Of a DNA stretch of 18,042 bases, positions 17,293 through 18,042 are shown in pieces. The stretch covers positions 1 to 18,042 of the forward strand of contig JADGIF010000135.1 in NCBI GenBank assembly GCA_018985225.1, given 5' to 3'. Every line of letters starts with the position of its first letter. Within the stretch, counting starts at the first letter, position 1. The notes under the pieces are model-generated. The model worked only from the letters and a program-made list of their open reading frames with translations, did no database searches and was not told the DNA's origin. The DNA is from Amoeboradix gromovi (Eukaryota > Sanchytriomycota > Sanchytriomycetes > Sanchytriales > Sanchytriaceae). Both the position numbers and the translations under genes were made by a program.

Positions 17293-17649
17293 CTAAATTA
17301 CATACATAACTTTGTGCCTTTTGACAATATTTAATTGTTTATAATAATAAACAAGCATTGACACATAAATCACAGATACAAATAGAACAATTAAGATAAA
17401 AATGCTTTTCTCAAGAGGCCTGTAATCTAAATCTAAACATAAGAGGACTAGAGTAGATATCATACCAATGATGAACAATGAGATGGTAATTTTAACATTT
17501 CTTTGGGTTCTAACAGTAAGCAAACCAGCACCAATGGTCGTAGTAATTAGTAATGGGAATACTTGAATCATTTCTGAAATTGAGAATAGCAAGAAAGCTA
17601 CCAGTATCATGAACAATGCAAACGCAGATTTTTGAAGTTTGTCTATCAT
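17293..17649 (-). CDS. Small four-helix membrane protein, unidentified
   Basis: A 118-residue protein with four predicted membrane helices: about 8-25 (SAFALFMILVAFLLFSIS), 30-47 (VFPLLITTTIGAGLLTV), 52-74 (VKITISLFIIGMISTLVLL) and 84-106 (KSIFILIVLFVSVIYVSML). It ends in a short basic tail (KRHKVMYVI). Its size and topology recall small Golgi/ER proteins such as Tvp15/Tvp18, but no diagnostic motif was seen, so no name is given. It converges with GCN5 (55 bases between stops) and diverges from the right-edge ORF with 20 bases between start codons. The last coding bases (GTTATGTATGTAATTTAG) look like a possible 18-base intron, but the extension it would give is unconvincing. Confidence 0.65.
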   Translation of the reverse strand: MIDKLQKSAFALFMILVAFLLFSISEMIQVFPLLITTTIGAGLLTVRTQRNVKITISLFIIGMISTLVLLCLDLDYRPLEKSIFILIVLFVSVIYVSMLVYYYKQLNIVKRHKVMYVI

Positions 17650-17669
17650 ATGTTTTAAGAATTACATCA
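17650..17669. promoter_or_regulatory. 20-base gap between two divergent start codons
   Basis: The start codons of the membrane protein (17649) and the right-edge ORF (17670) are only 20 bases apart. That is too short to hold two core promoters, so at least one transcript must initiate within the other gene, or one start lies further downstream. An in-frame ATG at 17703 is an alternative for the right-hand ORF. Confidence 0.4.
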
Positions 17670-17957
17670 ATGAATCATAGCTTTAACAATCTAAAATACG
17701 ATATGGCAATATCACACGTTTGTTTGAAGAATCAGAGACCGGATACGAAGGATAATGCGGATAAAGGGATATCAAAAGACATTGAAAGGAGACAGATTAC
17801 CGATCTAATCAAAAAGAATGTTAGTCATGATCAAGTTCTAGTATACCATGATACACTGCAGGGCAAGATAGTGTATGGCCGATATCTGGTGCTGATTAAG
17901 CAATACGACCAAGCTTTTGAATTGTTCTTGACTCTACCAGAATGCTGCGAGTTCTAA
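17670..17957 (+). CDS. Unidentified ORF, possibly the interrupted 5' part of a longer gene
   Basis: The ATG at 17670 opens 95 codons ending at TAA 17955-17957. The N-terminal third is polar (NQRPDTKDNADKGISKDI). The rest is helical and repeat-like (RRQITDLIKKNVSHDQVLVY, then GRYLVLIKQYDQAFELFLTL), similar in feel to TPR or other alpha-solenoid proteins. The same frame is open again from the codon after the TAA to the window edge (VAVCENYLGHVDTSLYRCQK...), about 28 codons, and also reads like a helical repeat. This could be a nonsense mutation, a missed intron, an assembly error or chance. No intron with the usual signals removes the TAA in frame. The family was not recognised. Confidence 0.5.
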   Translation: MNHSFNNLKYDMAISHVCLKNQRPDTKDNADKGISKDIERRQITDLIKKNVSHDQVLVYHDTLQGKIVYGRYLVLIKQYDQAFELFLTLPECCEF

Positions 17958-18042
17958 GTAGCTGTATGCGAAAACTACCTAGGTCATGTTGACACGAGTC
18001 TGTACAGGTGCCAAAAGCTAGGCAACTTGCAGAGCACTATGT

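Noticed and set aside
17293-17310. Possible 18-base intron (GTTATGTATGTAATTTAG) at the 3' end of the small membrane protein, with the same TAATTTAG ending
   Set aside because: It is the fourth occurrence of the acceptor 8-mer, but the 5' end is GTT rather than GTA. The extension would run antisense through the GCN5 3' end and reads as unremarkable sequence. A few chance matches to the 8-mer are expected in 36 kb of AT-rich sequence.
17921-17937. Possible 17-base intron GTTCTTGACTCTACCAG in the right-edge ORF
   Set aside because: It lacks the TAAYTTAG ending and would replace a good in-frame sequence with a short tail ending in TGA.
17955-17957. Reassignment of TAA to glutamine, as in some ciliates
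   Set aside because: TAA, TAG and TGA all terminate conserved genes here at the expected positions (FAB1, formin, GCN5, NSE4, GPI1, NUP54).

Overview
The window is nuclear DNA of a eukaryote, most likely a fungus or close fungal relative with a compact genome. Three lines of evidence point there. The gene set is fungal or opisthokont: an Nse4 kleisin, Gcn5 with bromodomain, FYVE-PIPK Fab1, Gpi1, a verprolin/WIP-like WH2 protein and a diaphanous-type formin. Genes are packed tightly on both strands, with gaps as small as 7 and 20 bases. Standard TAA, TAG and TGA stops are all used, and there are no bacterial ribosome binding sites or operons. I cannot place the species; an early-branching, reduced lineage is an inference from compactness and intron size.

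Layout, left to right. An unidentified gene runs off the left edge on the minus strand, divergent from NUP54 (FG nucleoporin, plus). NUP54 converges with a WH2/polyproline protein (minus), which is divergent from a long formin gene (plus). After a 0.5 kb gap comes a degenerate Brr2/Slh1-type helicase-like protein (minus). Next is a pseudogene that duplicates the left-edge gene, then FAB1 (minus). A 0.9 kb stretch follows with one doubtful small ORF, then NSE4 (plus) tail to tail with GPI1 (minus), and GCN5 (plus) divergent from GPI1. The window ends with a small four-helix membrane protein (minus) divergent from an unidentified ORF (plus).

The most interesting signal is a set of ultra-short introns. 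NUP54, the formin gene and GCN5 each appear broken, but removing 21, 19 and 19 bases respectively restores conserved protein sequence: an ungapped Nup54 coiled coil, a formin tail with DAD, and the Gcn5 motif TYADNYAIGYF. All three begin GTA and end with the same 8-mer TAA(C/T)TTAG, so the presumed branch-point A sits 4-5 bases from the splice acceptor. These sizes are close to the smallest spliceosomal introns known.

Functionally the window mixes housekeeping genes: nuclear pore, actin assembly (formin plus verprolin-like gene sharing one promoter region), endosomal PI(3,5)P2 synthesis, SMC5/6 genome maintenance, GPI-anchor synthesis and SAGA-type histone acetylation. I saw no transposase, CRISPR array, rRNA or convincing tRNA.
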